A DNA stretch of 64,000 nt from Paraescarpia echinospica (lineage: Eukaryota > Annelida > Polychaeta > Sabellida > Siboglinidae): NCBI GenBank assembly GCA_020002185.1, contig CM034541.1, forward strand, positions 30,102,345 to 30,166,344, written 5' to 3'. This document shows, in pieces, positions 49,845-60,336 of the stretch; the first letter of the stretch is position 1; the number at the start of each line of letters is the position of its first letter. The notes beneath the pieces were generated by a model. That model searched no databases, was not told the DNA's origin, and saw nothing but the letters and a program-made list of their open reading frames with translations. The position numbers and the translations under genes are program-made.

Positions 49845-50179
49845 CTGCGCAGAAATAATACAAGTATGTAAACTGTAATCGATATTGAATGTTTCACGAT
49901 GTGGTAACAGTGCTTTAAAACGGCAACGGTTCCTAATTGTTTCCAATCACAATAACAGTAAGAAGAATGCACGAATAACGATGAGTAGGTCTAACTACTT
50001 CACAATAAAGATTACGTACAAACATATTAAGATTGTGAGTGCATGCGCAGATAAGTCAAAATTAGATTGCCGATGAAATGCTCTTGTCTATGAATAACAG
50101 GAATTCGTGATGGTCGAAAGGGTTGTGTAAAGACAAGATAAATGCGACGACACACGTGAATAGGTCGACGGAAACATAC

Positions 50180-50270
50180 CTGACCAATAATATATATAGG
50201 CCTGCACATGCGCACATTAGCAGGGTGGGCAGCAACACGATGATAAATATAGGATCGTTATCCGTGGAAT
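50180..50270 (-). CDS. Transmembrane exon of the EGF-domain membrane protein
   Basis: A 91-nt exon lies between TGGCATTTCAG and GGTCAG|GTATGT. It reads STDNDP, then a single hydrophobic helix IFIIVLLPTLLMCACAGLYI and LLV, followed by a basic residue: a typical single-pass type I segment with positive charge on the cytoplasmic side (R, then HR in the next exon). Phases 1 and 2 fit the neighbouring exons. Confidence 0.7.
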
Positions 50271-50490
50271 CTGAAATGCCAGACATACTTCACACTTGAC
50301 AATTCAAAGCAAATACTGGCGATGAAATTCGTCTTCATATATACCTGCATATACCTATACTGGCTCATGTAGGTTTTTTTAACAAGTTCATAAATTCTTG
50401 CATACAAATTGCGCAATGATGACACATTTTCTTTTTTACTCCCCATCACATTTCAGCTCTGCGTGCGTGCGTGCGTGTGTATATATATAT

Positions 50491-50549
<59 letters not shown>

Positions 50550-50720
50550 GGTTAAACGTGTTAACAAAGGGATTGCACTCAAGAGGTGGTTGCACATGTT
50601 CGCAATGTTTCCAAACGTTTCGTATTAGACATGGGTCTGTGGTGGTATGACCGACATCACGTATAACGCGGAATAGGAATAGCTACACATGGTGCTTGCT
50701 TTCGAGTGAGTTGGACAGGT

Positions 50721-50890
50721 ATGAGTGCACGTTAACGTAAATCTTGACAACATTGGTGGGTATTATCTCAACAAACCTGCTTCGTTACTTGAAAGCGGTG
50801 GACAATGGCTTATATATATATACATATATATATACATATATGAGATATTACCCACCAATGTTGTCAACATTTACGTTAACGTGCACTCAT
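50721..50890. repeat. 50-bp near-perfect inverted repeat with 70-bp centre
   Basis: 50721-50770 and 50841-50890 are reverse complements with two mismatches. The centre is partly TA repeat, and the right arm is followed by TA and GT microsatellites (50892-51017). It lies in the intron between the stalk and membrane exons. Confidence 0.9.
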
Positions 50891-50891
50891 T

Positions 50892-50892
<1 letters not shown>

Positions 50893-50975
<83 letters not shown>

Positions 50976-51017
50976 TGTGTGTGTATATATATGTACGTAT
51001 ATATATATATATATATC
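50893..51017. repeat. (TA)n-(GT)n-(TA)n compound microsatellite
   Basis: TA units, then about 30 GT units with interruptions, then TA again. A similar TA/AC patch lies at 50478-50549. Confidence 0.97.
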
Positions 51018-51127
51018 GAAAGGAATAAACCAACAGATGTCCTCAAAAACCCTGGGCGTTATGCCACACTTTGCCCTGCTACATCGCGTGACCGTAGCGC
51101 AGCGATCAGTGAGAACCAGTGCCTTAC

Positions 51128-51211
51128 GTTCGTGCTTGCTAATTCGTCCAGCCTTTCCGCCAGTCTCCTCCCGTAGATAAATCAGTTCTACTTCAATATT
51201 GCCGCATTCAA
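51128..51211 (-). CDS. Stalk exon of the EGF-domain membrane protein
   Basis: An 84-nt exon lies between CTTGTCTCACAG and GAAC|GTAAGG, phase 1-1, open throughout. It reads ECGNIEVELIYLREETGG and on to SKHE. It joins the EGF exon upstream (completing a Leu codon) and the membrane exon downstream (completing a His codon). No domain is recognised; the position suggests a juxtamembrane stalk. Confidence 0.62.
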
Positions 51212-51494
51212 CTGTGAGACAAGATAGCATGTCAAGTGGTACCTTTGCGTCCAAGACAGTGACAATCTAGAAGCGTATGGTCAGTGGAATCCAAAAAGTA
51301 ACTACACTTCATTTCACAATTGTACTTAATACCCACTAAACTGTGTAGGGTCAAAATTAACAAAACATGCATATATTGTAATGTCATTGAAACAAAATAT
51401 ATTTTGTATAGTATTGTATGTGCTCATAAACTCGATTTGACGCTTTAAAATGTATTTAACAAGGATCTTGTATACTGAAAACTGTTAACTCCTG

Positions 51495-51882
51495 ATCCGC
51501 GTTCAAAGTTCGCGCCGCGCGCGCCGTACCGCGACATCGTTTTTGGTCCATAAGTCGACTTTGCTGTTCAAAGTTACGTTAAGGTGACGCCGAAACGCGC
51601 GCCGCGCAGGTCGTCTCCAAAATGGTCGCCATAATTGGTTTCGAATATGAAGACGACTATTTTGAAATGGGATCAGCTTTTAACAAAACAAAACTATTCC
51701 TAGTCATTACTCTAATGATAGGGATGGCAGCAATTTCGTCAAAACCCCATCTGAAATCAGTAACATCATGCGCTAATGTGTACTTTCATCAGAGCCATTC
51801 TGAATGTTAACCGCTCAACTTTCGGCGTCGAACCACGACGGATCGCGACGTCGCGGCGCGAACTCTGAACGCGAACCGGATA
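51495..51882. mobile_element. GC-rich MITE-like element with terminal inverted repeats
   Basis: GCGTTCAAAGTTCGCGCCGCG (from 51499) and the reverse complement of CGCGGCGCGAACTCTGAACGC (to 51873) match at 20 of 21 positions; weaker similarity extends both ways. CpG-rich ends contrast sharply with the AT-rich surroundings. A 62-codon open frame (51622-51810) inside resembles nothing I know. It sits in an intron of the EGF gene. The superfamily is unclear; a PIF/Harbinger or ISL2EU relative is possible. Confidence 0.65.
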
Positions 51883-52439
51883 GCGTCTTTGGAACACTTC
51901 CATCGGTTTGTTACGGAAATCCTGTCCTCCGTTTTGTGAAAGCTCGTTAAATTTAACAACTAATTCTGCTTAATGATGGGTTTTTCTTACGAGTTCATTA
52001 TCCTACTGAAACCTACCTTAATTAAATATAATCATGACCGACGTTTAATGTGAATCATAAGATAATCACTTATTAAAGGGTAAGTAAGGCAATTTTAATT
52101 TGCTAACATTTTCGCAGTATAATCTGTCAAATTATATCTGATCTAACCGCATTATATATCTTGTTTTCATTTCCATTGCTGTAGTAAGTTTACCGTAGAA
52201 ATTGTATAAGTTGAAAAAAGAAAACACTAAACAATTCTAGTCATCTACGCTTTTCGAATTATGTTAGCTTTGTTAAGATTAAGTGGCATTTCTGTACAAT
52301 GATATATACTATCTTCCATCATTGTATTAAAGATACAACATCAAATTTGTCAGTTACATGACATCTAGAATCAGCTGTAGGCTACATAGTGTGTGTTTGC
52401 ATACCCCTACATCAGCCAATTGTCGTGCACGATCTTTAC

Positions 52440-52631
52440 GTGTTGATACGTACAGCGGATATTCACTACAGGTAAACGTATTGAAAACCCCGTCATTACC
52501 TGGTAGCCGAAAGTCCTCCTCTTCGCAACTCGTTCCTGCGAAGCCCTTCAGGCAAATGCATTCAACACCATGCATTAGATTGCGACAAATGCCACCGTGT
52601 TTGCAGGTAGTGTTAACGCAAGCCGCAACCC
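52440..52631 (-). CDS. EGF-like domain exon of a membrane protein
   Basis: A 192-nt exon, phase 1-1, the symmetric class typical of EGF module exons. The acceptor is CGACTGCAG and the donor CAAC|GTAAAG at its 3' side. It encodes a canonical six-cysteine EGF: ACVNTTCKHGGIC, VECICLKGFAGTSC; the Gly before the fifth-to-sixth cysteine loop and the aromatic are in place. About 28 residues follow (starting EEEDFRLPG), including one unpaired Cys. The calcium-binding consensus is not evident. The exon is flanked by introns filled with transposon debris. Confidence 0.75.
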
Positions 52632-52929
52632 CTGCAGTCGAATCGCAAACTAACATCAACTTCATAGCAGCCACTAGATTTGAAGTTTGAACAAATACTT
52701 CTACCTATATTTTAATTCAATATTAAAATATGAATATATGTGGCCTCAAGGTCTTCCCATCTTTACCGTTGCCAATTAGCTATTTTGTTTTAATTGTATA
52801 ACTGTCTTTCCTGGAATCAGCTTAGTAGTTCTCCTTTGTGTTCCTTCTACTTCTAGTATAATTATGACATTTTTAACATATTGCATTAAAATGTGCAATC
52901 GTTATTTTTAAAACTGTCTATCTGTAGTT

Positions 52930-53310
52930 TCATGCGCAGTTAAACCGGCATGAGTTAAACAGGTTTATCAAAACGTTTCCCGTTTTCGACAATTACGTCG
53001 CATGGAACAATTGTAGATATGACGCGTTGGCGTTGCGAATAACTGTACGTAAAACATTTTAATATTAAGCTGTTTAACCTTTGATGTGTGTACACGGCAT
53101 TAGACTGGGTTAGCTATTTTTTTTAACTTCACATGTTCGACATTTATTAACGTGGCACAATTGCAGAAAGGACGCGTGCGTTGCGAACAAGCGTACGTCA
53201 TAAATCGGTCTATAGTTAAAGCCAGTTAAACTTGTCTGTGTGAACAATAGCCATATTTCTCCCAAATAACACGATTGTGTTAATACGTTTTGGTGCCTAA
53301 AGTTATGCAT
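52930..53310. repeat. Imperfect tandem duplication of about 170 bp
   Basis: CGACAATTACGTCGCATGG...GCGTTGCGAA and CGACATTTATTAACGTGG...GCGTTGCGAACAAGCGTACG match in order. AGTTAAAC repeats at the edges suggest a small transposable element. Confidence 0.5.
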
Positions 53311-53384
53311 GCTCGGACGACACATTCCTAGCCAAATATTAATGCTGCTTCCTCAACTGGTTTAGCCGATCAACAATCCGGTTC

Positions 53385-54310
53385 TTCGATCAAGATTAGG
53401 AACTGCTTTTTGGCTACACTGCCCATTTTATGTGGTGTTCCCCAGGGTTCTGTTCTTGGGCCTTTGCTTTTCACTATCTACACAACGCCACTAAGTTCTG
53501 TTATCCAACGTCATGATTTGGATCATTATCTTTATGCTGACGATATACAGATCTACATTTCTTTGGCTACCCCGGATACAAATCGCATCCTTAACCAGCT
53601 TAGTGATTGCCTTCAAGATATATGCCATTGGACGAGTGAAACCAAATCAAAGTTAAATGCAAATAAGACTGGATTTGTTATCGTTGGTAATCCAATGCAG
53701 CGTGGTAAACTTGATGTTTTTTTCCTGACACGTATTTTGTGTAGCATATCACACCAGCAACCTCGGCGCTGAATCTACACTGTAGGAGTGACCTATGATA
53801 ATAACTTAAATTCTGTACAACATATATCCGTGATTTGCGGTATTCGCCGGTATATGTAATTTTCTGTTGCTAAAACTATTGCAACAACTCTTTTTAGCAG
53901 CATACTTGACTATTGCAATTCCCTCCTTTATAATATAGCAAGCAGGGACATAATAAAACTTCAACGTGTCCAACTTTGTTCGACAAGGGTAATTATACGA
54001 TCTCCTCGTTTTTCACGCTGCCACTTCTAAAATCACTGCATTGGCTACCTGTGCGATATCCCATTATTTTTAAGATTTGTACAATTATTTATCAATCCCT
54101 ATCATCCAAACAACCTGCGTACCTACATTCTAAGCTTACTCCAGCAAAGAAACCTATACAGCTTCGGTCGGCAGACTCTGATCTATTTTGTATTCCAATA
54201 GTTAAGACGAATGCAGGAACTCGAGCCATTTTGGTTGCAGCACCAACTTTGCGGAACTTACTCCGTAGTGAAGTAAGTAAAACATAGTTTCATTTCACCG
54301 TCATCTAAAA
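53385..54310 (+). pseudogene. L2/CR1-like LINE fragment (RT active site to C-terminus)
   Basis: [17 protein letters not shown] and the intact YADDIQIYIS box are at 53430-53570. After a break, SILDYCNSLLYNIA, LQRVQ and LKSLHWLPVRYPIIFK (54020-54080) give the C-terminal 'LHWLPVxxRIxFK' signature typical of L2/CR1-type ORF2 proteins, ending near 54290. Several frame changes occur. It lies antisense in an intron of the EGF gene. Confidence 0.8.
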
Positions 54311-54469
54311 TATATATTTTTAATACTGCATATCCCCCTTAGCTTCTTGGCTATTCCATCCACCTATTGACGACTAATACTCTGTACATGGCAATGAGAA
54401 TGCTTAATCCTTTGGATTTGTTGCCTCACTGAGTTCGCATTTCCCGAAGATATTATTGGCGCTAAAGAA

Positions 54470-54745
54470 GTCATTCCATTATTATTATTGTTGTTGTTGT
54501 TGTAGCTGTTATTATTATTATTGCTGTTATTATTATTGTTATTGTTGTTATTATAATTATTAGTGTTGTAGTTGTTATTATTATTATTGTTGTTGTTGTT
54601 ATGATTATTATTGCTGTTTTTATTGGTATTATTATTGTTGTTGTAGTTGTTATTTTTGTTATAAATAGTATTATTATTATTGTTGCTGATACTATTAGTA
54701 TTATTATTGCTGTTGTTGTTATTATTATTGTTAGTATTGCTCCAA
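54470..54745. repeat. (ATT/GTT)n trinucleotide low-complexity tract
   Basis: Imperfect ATT, GTT and GCT triplets; it may have grown from the tail of the LINE fragment just upstream. The isoleucine/threonine-rich frames are artefacts. Confidence 0.9.
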
Positions 54746-55078
54746 ATGTGCAGTGTGCTAAAACTTTAAACAATAGCCTCAGTCAATTTAATGAGAAACG
54801 GCATACATCAGTGTAAAGGGTCAACGGAACTAATTTTGGTGTCTACCTGAGTACCTTGCCAAATCAATTTTCAGGCCAACATTTAGCAACAAATGTGTCT
54901 GTGACTCACTTGAATCACAAACAGTGTGAATCATTTGAGTCTCTTGCACAATCGAGCTGGCATGTCGTAGTAGATATTATGTCGGTTTGCGTTTTCGCGA
55001 AATATGTTTGATATGAGGCAAGCGAAACAAATCTAACCGCGGAGGTATTTTAAGGGGTTGCTTCCTTGGGGGCCTTAC

Positions 55079-55130
55079 CTTCAGGTGTGATCCATGGTAT
55101 GTCATTGGGATAAGTCGCGGCCGTCCTAGA
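55079..55130 (-). CDS. Candidate upstream exon of the EGF-domain membrane protein
   Basis: A 52-nt exon lies between CATTTGTTACAG and TGAAG|GTAAGG (near-perfect donor). In phase 0 it reads SRTAATYPNDIPWITPE and ends in phase 1, completing a Gly codon with the EGF exon. Its intron to 52631 holds a LINE fragment. Exons further upstream are not found before the transposons at 57-64 kb. Short length makes this the least certain of the five. Confidence 0.5.
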
Positions 55131-55139
55131 CTGTAACAA

Positions 55140-57110
55140 ATGAAGCGTGATATAGAACAGGTGACACGTGCTGAGAGTACTCCAGTGCCTGGTGTAGGCG
55201 TTTACTAGGACCTTGCCAAGAATAGGCGCTACTAAGGCGACTAGTGCTGACAATACATATATATTTAACACTTGAATTATCAAAAAGAAACCACAGACCA
55301 TGGATTTATTAAAACTTATTCCTCAAAACGGCATATTCTGGTGAAACCGAACAGTTCCCGGCTGATAACACACTGGGATACTCCCCCAATGATTGACCAA
55401 TACACACAACTTATATTTGGCGTTGGTTTTCAAACCAGAAGCGGAGCTATACTTTTATATGATGGAAAAACTGTTATAATGCTATATTATGTAGCATGCG
55501 TATGCACAATGTTAAGTGGTGATGAATTACGCCGAAGTGTCGAAGAATTACGTCGTTGTCTGCAGTATCATCCGCGGATGTAAGCATATAACAGTGCACA
55601 GAAACAAACATAATCACAGAAAATGGTATGGTCAGCTGAGAACATATCATCAAGTACGTTATCATGCAGTTCGCGAAATTATATCGGTTACTAAATGACG
55701 TACGCCAGACTAGTATCCCCAGTTCAGCATTCGACGAACTGGGGAGATTACAACTCCGTGATGACTGGCTATCTACTGTACACGTGCAATCTAAATTATG
55801 TCAGACAGGATTTTCGATTGCTAAAACTACTGGTACGGTATTCTTCGTGTAGGTGCAAATTACTAGTATTTATTAATTCTGAGATGCGTAGGCGAAAAAT
55901 GCTTTTGTTTTCATTTAAAATACGGACGAACGATTCTTCAGTAAATGTGCATAATTAAAATAACTCGTGTTCAAGCAGTAGATATGTCATTGTTCCTGCA
56001 GGTGACCGCCAAATGTTATGCTGTATGTATTATTTCCTAACATAGGTAACATGTGATATTGATAAAGCATTTATTTTTCAATTAATGCCACCATGAGCAA
56101 TATATTTCCAAGGTAACATACCCGTTAAACTAAAATGCGTATTGAACACAGGACGTATTATGCGAAGATGTCAACGCAATTATAATCTGGCACATGTAAT
56201 AACGTAGCTAGATATAATATTGAATTATTACTTTATATTATCAAGCACAACAAATAGGTAACTGATTTGGAAATCAACAAATTGCCTGTCTCGATGTTTT
56301 TGTCTACTCAATTACGCACCACCTTTGAAGGATTATCGGCACCAACTATTCATCGTTGAATAATCAATATATGACGGCACAAGTCGACGTCAATTGTTAT
56401 TCGTGGTTTTCTTTCCATACCTCTTGCGTTATATCTTATAAATGTCGGCTCGTTCATGTATTATCAACGGTTTCAATATGATGCGAATAGCAAAACAAAA
56501 TAGTATACTTGTAAATCACCTGGTACATTCTCGAAATATATAACGGGAAGAAAAAAATGCGCACTAGTTTGCATCTTAAAGTGGACATATCGACTGCATT
56601 ATATCGGCTCCGTAAAAATTGGGCCGTCGAAAAACCGGCAACAGAAACCAAATGAAAGAAGTCAGCGCACAAGAGCAGCGACAGAGGCGGACAAAGCTGG
56701 ATGTATGAAAAAGAAGGAAGCAATATGTCGGGTTACTATTAGTCAATGCATGCAACAAAATTCACTGGCGTATTTTGGGCAAGATAATAAATTAATTCGG
56801 GCTGTTTCTGAACCTGAATCAATGTCATGTTGTTTTTACATGAAAAAACCCAATTACAATTGTGGTATTATTTCAGAACCTCCCCTGAAGCATATGTAGC
56901 TATATCAAAGAAGACGCTCTCTATTTACAAACTGTAAGGTTATATGACGAATTAGTTCCTATTACACGACCAGAATGTGAAACGCATAGATATTGTCATT
57001 ACATAAGTCCTGAGGTATTACTGGGCACAACTTCAAACGTTCAGTGATTATTATTTAAAATACAGAATTTTGAAGATTATTAGGTCAGTTATAATAATTT
57101 AAGTTAAACC
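55140..57110. other. Stretch without recognisable genes
   Basis: Short frames only; upstream exons of the EGF gene were sought on the minus strand and not found. Confidence 0.35.
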
Positions 57111-57119
57111 TTTTTTCCC

Positions 57120-58442
57120 ATTATTTCATCAGTTAGCAGTTGCCGTATATATCAAGAAGGGGTTATACGTACATGAACGATGTGATTTAATGCTAAGAGA
57201 TAACAGTGTGTTGAACAATATTTGGTTTGAAATAGTAAATGATGGTGTACGTTTTGTGACTGGGAATGTGTATATGCATCCACATTACAACACACAGGTT
57301 ATTTCTGATCTCGTTGGCTCATACATGTCCATTATCAAACAGGAAGGTAACATTTTTATTATTGGTGGTGCTATTAATATAGGTCTACTACAACAGGACT
57401 CGAGTCAAACGGAGATATACATAGACACGTTAATTAGTGTATCACACAGCCAACCAGAATAACAGATCATTATGCAACTGTAATTGATCATATTAATACA
57501 CATCGACCCTTAAGGTACATGAAAAATTATATCATTTCAGGAAACCTGTTTGTAGATATAACTGACCACTTACCTAAAGTAATCATTATGAAAAGTACCT
57601 CTAATACCAAATACATCATGGACCGACCCAAACTGAAAATATTTAGTGAACGTAATATATTAAGTTTTACCCGTGAACTGGGTAATATAAACTGGGAAAA
57701 TTTTATGACCTGTAAGAGTGTTGATGAATGATATGATATGTGTGCAACCAAATACGACAAAATATTCAATAAATGCTTCCCACTGACTAGGATCTCAAAT
57801 AAACGCTGCAAGGACAAAATGGATGACTAAAGGCATAAGAAATAGTATTAGGAACAAACCTTTTATATAACAAATATATAAACAGACCAAATGAAAATAA
57901 TAAAACCGTATTTCGACAGTATAAAAATAAGCTTACAGCCATCATACGGCAGGCTGTGGAATCATATTACAGTAATTTACTATTACAAGCGAAGCATTCT
58001 ACCAGGGAGTTATGGAAAATATACGCGGAACTTGTTAATAAGAATAAACGGAACATTCCCAACATAAAAAAGTTGGTCGTGAATGATATTGAATTAAAAG
58101 ACAATGAAAGTATGGGTCAGCGTAAAAGACAAACATAGCTAAGCTACAGGTTGTCTAAAACCTTTTTACTGAAAACACTTAATGTTCTAATATCTGCATA
58201 CAATCAAGAAACAATTTCCTGGAATAGTTAACCTATTTTACAAGCTTAATAGTGAGGTCATGACGATAAGTTCAAGACAGGACGCAAACTTATACACACT
58301 AAGATCTAAAACTATAACTGGAGAGAATTCTTCGAAACTAATAGGAGCACGACTTTGGAGCACACTGCCTGTAGACATTAAACATGCAACATCATTGAAT
58401 ACGTTTAAGCATAAAACCAGGAAATATATTGGCATTAATTAA
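57120..58442 (+). pseudogene. Internally deleted LINE ORF2 (endonuclease and C-terminus, RT missing)
   Basis: The endonuclease part reads AVAVYIKKGLYVHERCDL, VTGNVYMHPHYNTQ and GNIFIIGGAINIGLL (57130-57390); the usual GDxN has become GAIN, losing a catalytic Asp. DITDHLP follows at 57556. The EN-RT linker runs to about 58110 (ESYYSNLLLQAKHSTRELW, LVVNDIELKDNESM). The sequence then jumps to the C-terminal ANLYTLRSKTITGENS...GARLWSTLPVDIK (58280-58440). The whole RT domain is deleted. Confidence 0.75.
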
Positions 58443-58449
58443 ACTAATT

Positions 58450-58896
58450 TTGAACTATATATGTAATGAATAGGCTTTTATATTACCTCTAGCTATATTT
58501 AAATGAAGTCAACCTGTAGCTATTTCGTTGACTCGGCTACATAACATTTATGTGTGTAATATTATTTATATAGAGTGTACTATATTTAGTTTGATTTAAT
58601 AGGCTTCCAGCTCGATACGTTTTTAACTTCTCTCTGGTAGCCACCTCATCTGTGTTGCAATTGTCTTGAAATATGTTGATTACCACGTGGATGAGGAAAT
58701 ACATTTATTTCCTTACTTATTTAAATACCAAGTTTCATCAACACAATTTCCCTTTATTTTGTATTTTATGTTTTGGACGGACAAAACGCAAGTGATTTGC
58801 ATCGACTTTAAATCAAACAATTGGTCAGACATACATATATAACTGACAAACTATTTCGTATATCACACATATATATATATACATATATATATATAT
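58450..58896. other. AT-rich stretch ending in a TA tract
   Basis: No gene is seen. The TA/CATATA tract at 58867-58896 is the insertion site of the Ngaro-like element that begins at 58897. Confidence 0.5.
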
Positions 58897-59317
58897 TTAT
58901 GCAAGCAACAACACGGAGACAAATATAGATATGAAAAAGGCCAAATGGTTGACGTTTGTTTATTATGGGTAACCAGTGTATAAGCCTTTTTGGCACACTG
59001 TAATATTTAAATGAAAGAAATGTGGACTCTACAACCCAATGCCAGGCCTGTGACTGAGCCCATACTAGTCTCCTGAACATCAGGCTGTTAGAGCCCACAT
59101 TTCAACATATAAAGCAGCAGCGGTATTCCTAGAACAATTGAAAGGAATGACATGTAATCACAGCAGAGCTTGTTATGTGTAGAGTTAATTTTAAAGCCAA
59201 CATAATTAACTAAGCCAACATGATTAACTAAAAAGTGCCTTTCTGAATACCACGCTATCTGCTGCCAAAAACACTAAATCTACAATTATACTAATACCAA
59301 ATGTGGGGGTATTTCGC
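58897..59317 (-). repeat. B-like 3' terminal region of the second Ngaro-like element
   Basis: Similar to B of the first element at its edges: TTTATGCAAGCAACAACAC versus TTTATGCAGTAACCAACAC, a shared GGCCAAA-GG/TTGACGTTT block, and a GTGGGG...CGCC inner border. The middle has diverged and the length is 421 versus 345 bp. Confidence 0.7.
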
Positions 59318-59349
59318 CACAGGTCACCGAACATGTGACCCCCCCACAT
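59302..59349 (-). promoter_or_regulatory. Stem-loop downstream of the recombinase gene
   Basis: TGTGGGGG pairs with CCCCCACA and GGTCAC with GTGAC over a short loop. Compared with 11849-11901 both arms have changed together, so pairing is kept. Confidence 0.6.
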
Positions 59350-59385
59350 AAACAAACCAGGCCTAACCGAAACCATATTATCCTT

Positions 59386-60336
59386 TTAAGCTATTCTGAT
59401 GTACTTCTTAAAAGCATCTGATGTCCATCTGCCTGCCGCTCTTATCTGCGCGTCAGATTCACCCCGCAATGCTGCTGCGGTAGCTGCCCCAATGCGGAAG
59501 CTGTGGCCCTTAAAGGCACTAGTTTGATATCCACAGAAACCCAGCAATCGCTTTAAAGACACATCAAATTCACTGCGTAGCATTGGGGAGCCATCCGCAT
59601 AGGCAAATAAAGATGATTGTATCTGACCTCTACCTAACTGAAACTCTCTCATAAAGGAAGCAAGGTATATGGGTGAACCAGGGATGCACTCACCTCTCAC
59701 CTGGAGGGACTGCGGACCCTGCCGCGTGCTATGTTTGAAGCGACGGAAGGAAATTGATATTAGATCTCCTGACATTAACATGTCACCCAACTGCAAACAT
59801 CCCCCTACCTGACTCCTTGATCGCGGTACCATTTCTCCCACTCACAAATAAGCCTTGAAAGCTAGCACCATCATGGCACGGAGCATTAGACATTTATAAC
59901 GTGATGTAAACACGGTGGGCAATGCAAGCACAAGACGAGTGAGAACAGGCAGAGTGACAGGCAGGCGGACATCAGGGACAGATCCAAGATTACGAGCACC
60001 TGCCAAGGCCTTGGCTACAATAAAACACTTAGATGGGTCATCAAAACCATGAATCTTGTGAAAATAAGCAACGGCTGACACAATTGACACAATGGATACT
60101 GGGGCAGCTCCACTAGAATGCAGATGTGCTATAAAGAGTAACATTGTCGACACTGAAGCCGGCAGCTGCGAAGATAAACCAAGCGAAGCATTAAACAAAA
60201 CAAACTTGTTCCAAGACCGTTCATAATGAGCACGTGACGACGGCGCTATAGAAGCCTGCAGTAGCTGGTTCAAAGAGTCCCTAAGCCGGCCGGGGACACC
60301 CGGTAAGGCACCCTCACTGGGTTGACTTCTGCCCAT
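59386..60336 (-). pseudogene. Tyrosine recombinase (YR) with a stop at the catalytic arginine
   Basis: The reading frame begins at ATG 60336 with MGRSQPSEG. Residues about 15-120 form the N-terminal core-binding domain (SIAPSSRAHYERSW, LLFIAHLHSSGAAP). The catalytic domain has HSFR, GRWTSDAF and KKYIRIA with the nucleophile Tyr. A TGA at 59844-59842 stands where the 12392-12390 homologue has CGA, in AYL[R]VGEMV, the box I catalytic arginine. The rest of the frame is open to the stop at 59386. The gene overlaps the end of RNase H in another frame (60336-60270). Confidence 0.88.

Noticed and set aside
49573..49878. 101-codon plus-strand frame
   Set aside because: Overlaps the better supported minus-strand terminal exon of the EGF gene.
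51622..51810. 62-codon frame inside the GC-rich MITE
   Set aside because: No similarity recognised; probably chance in a non-autonomous element.
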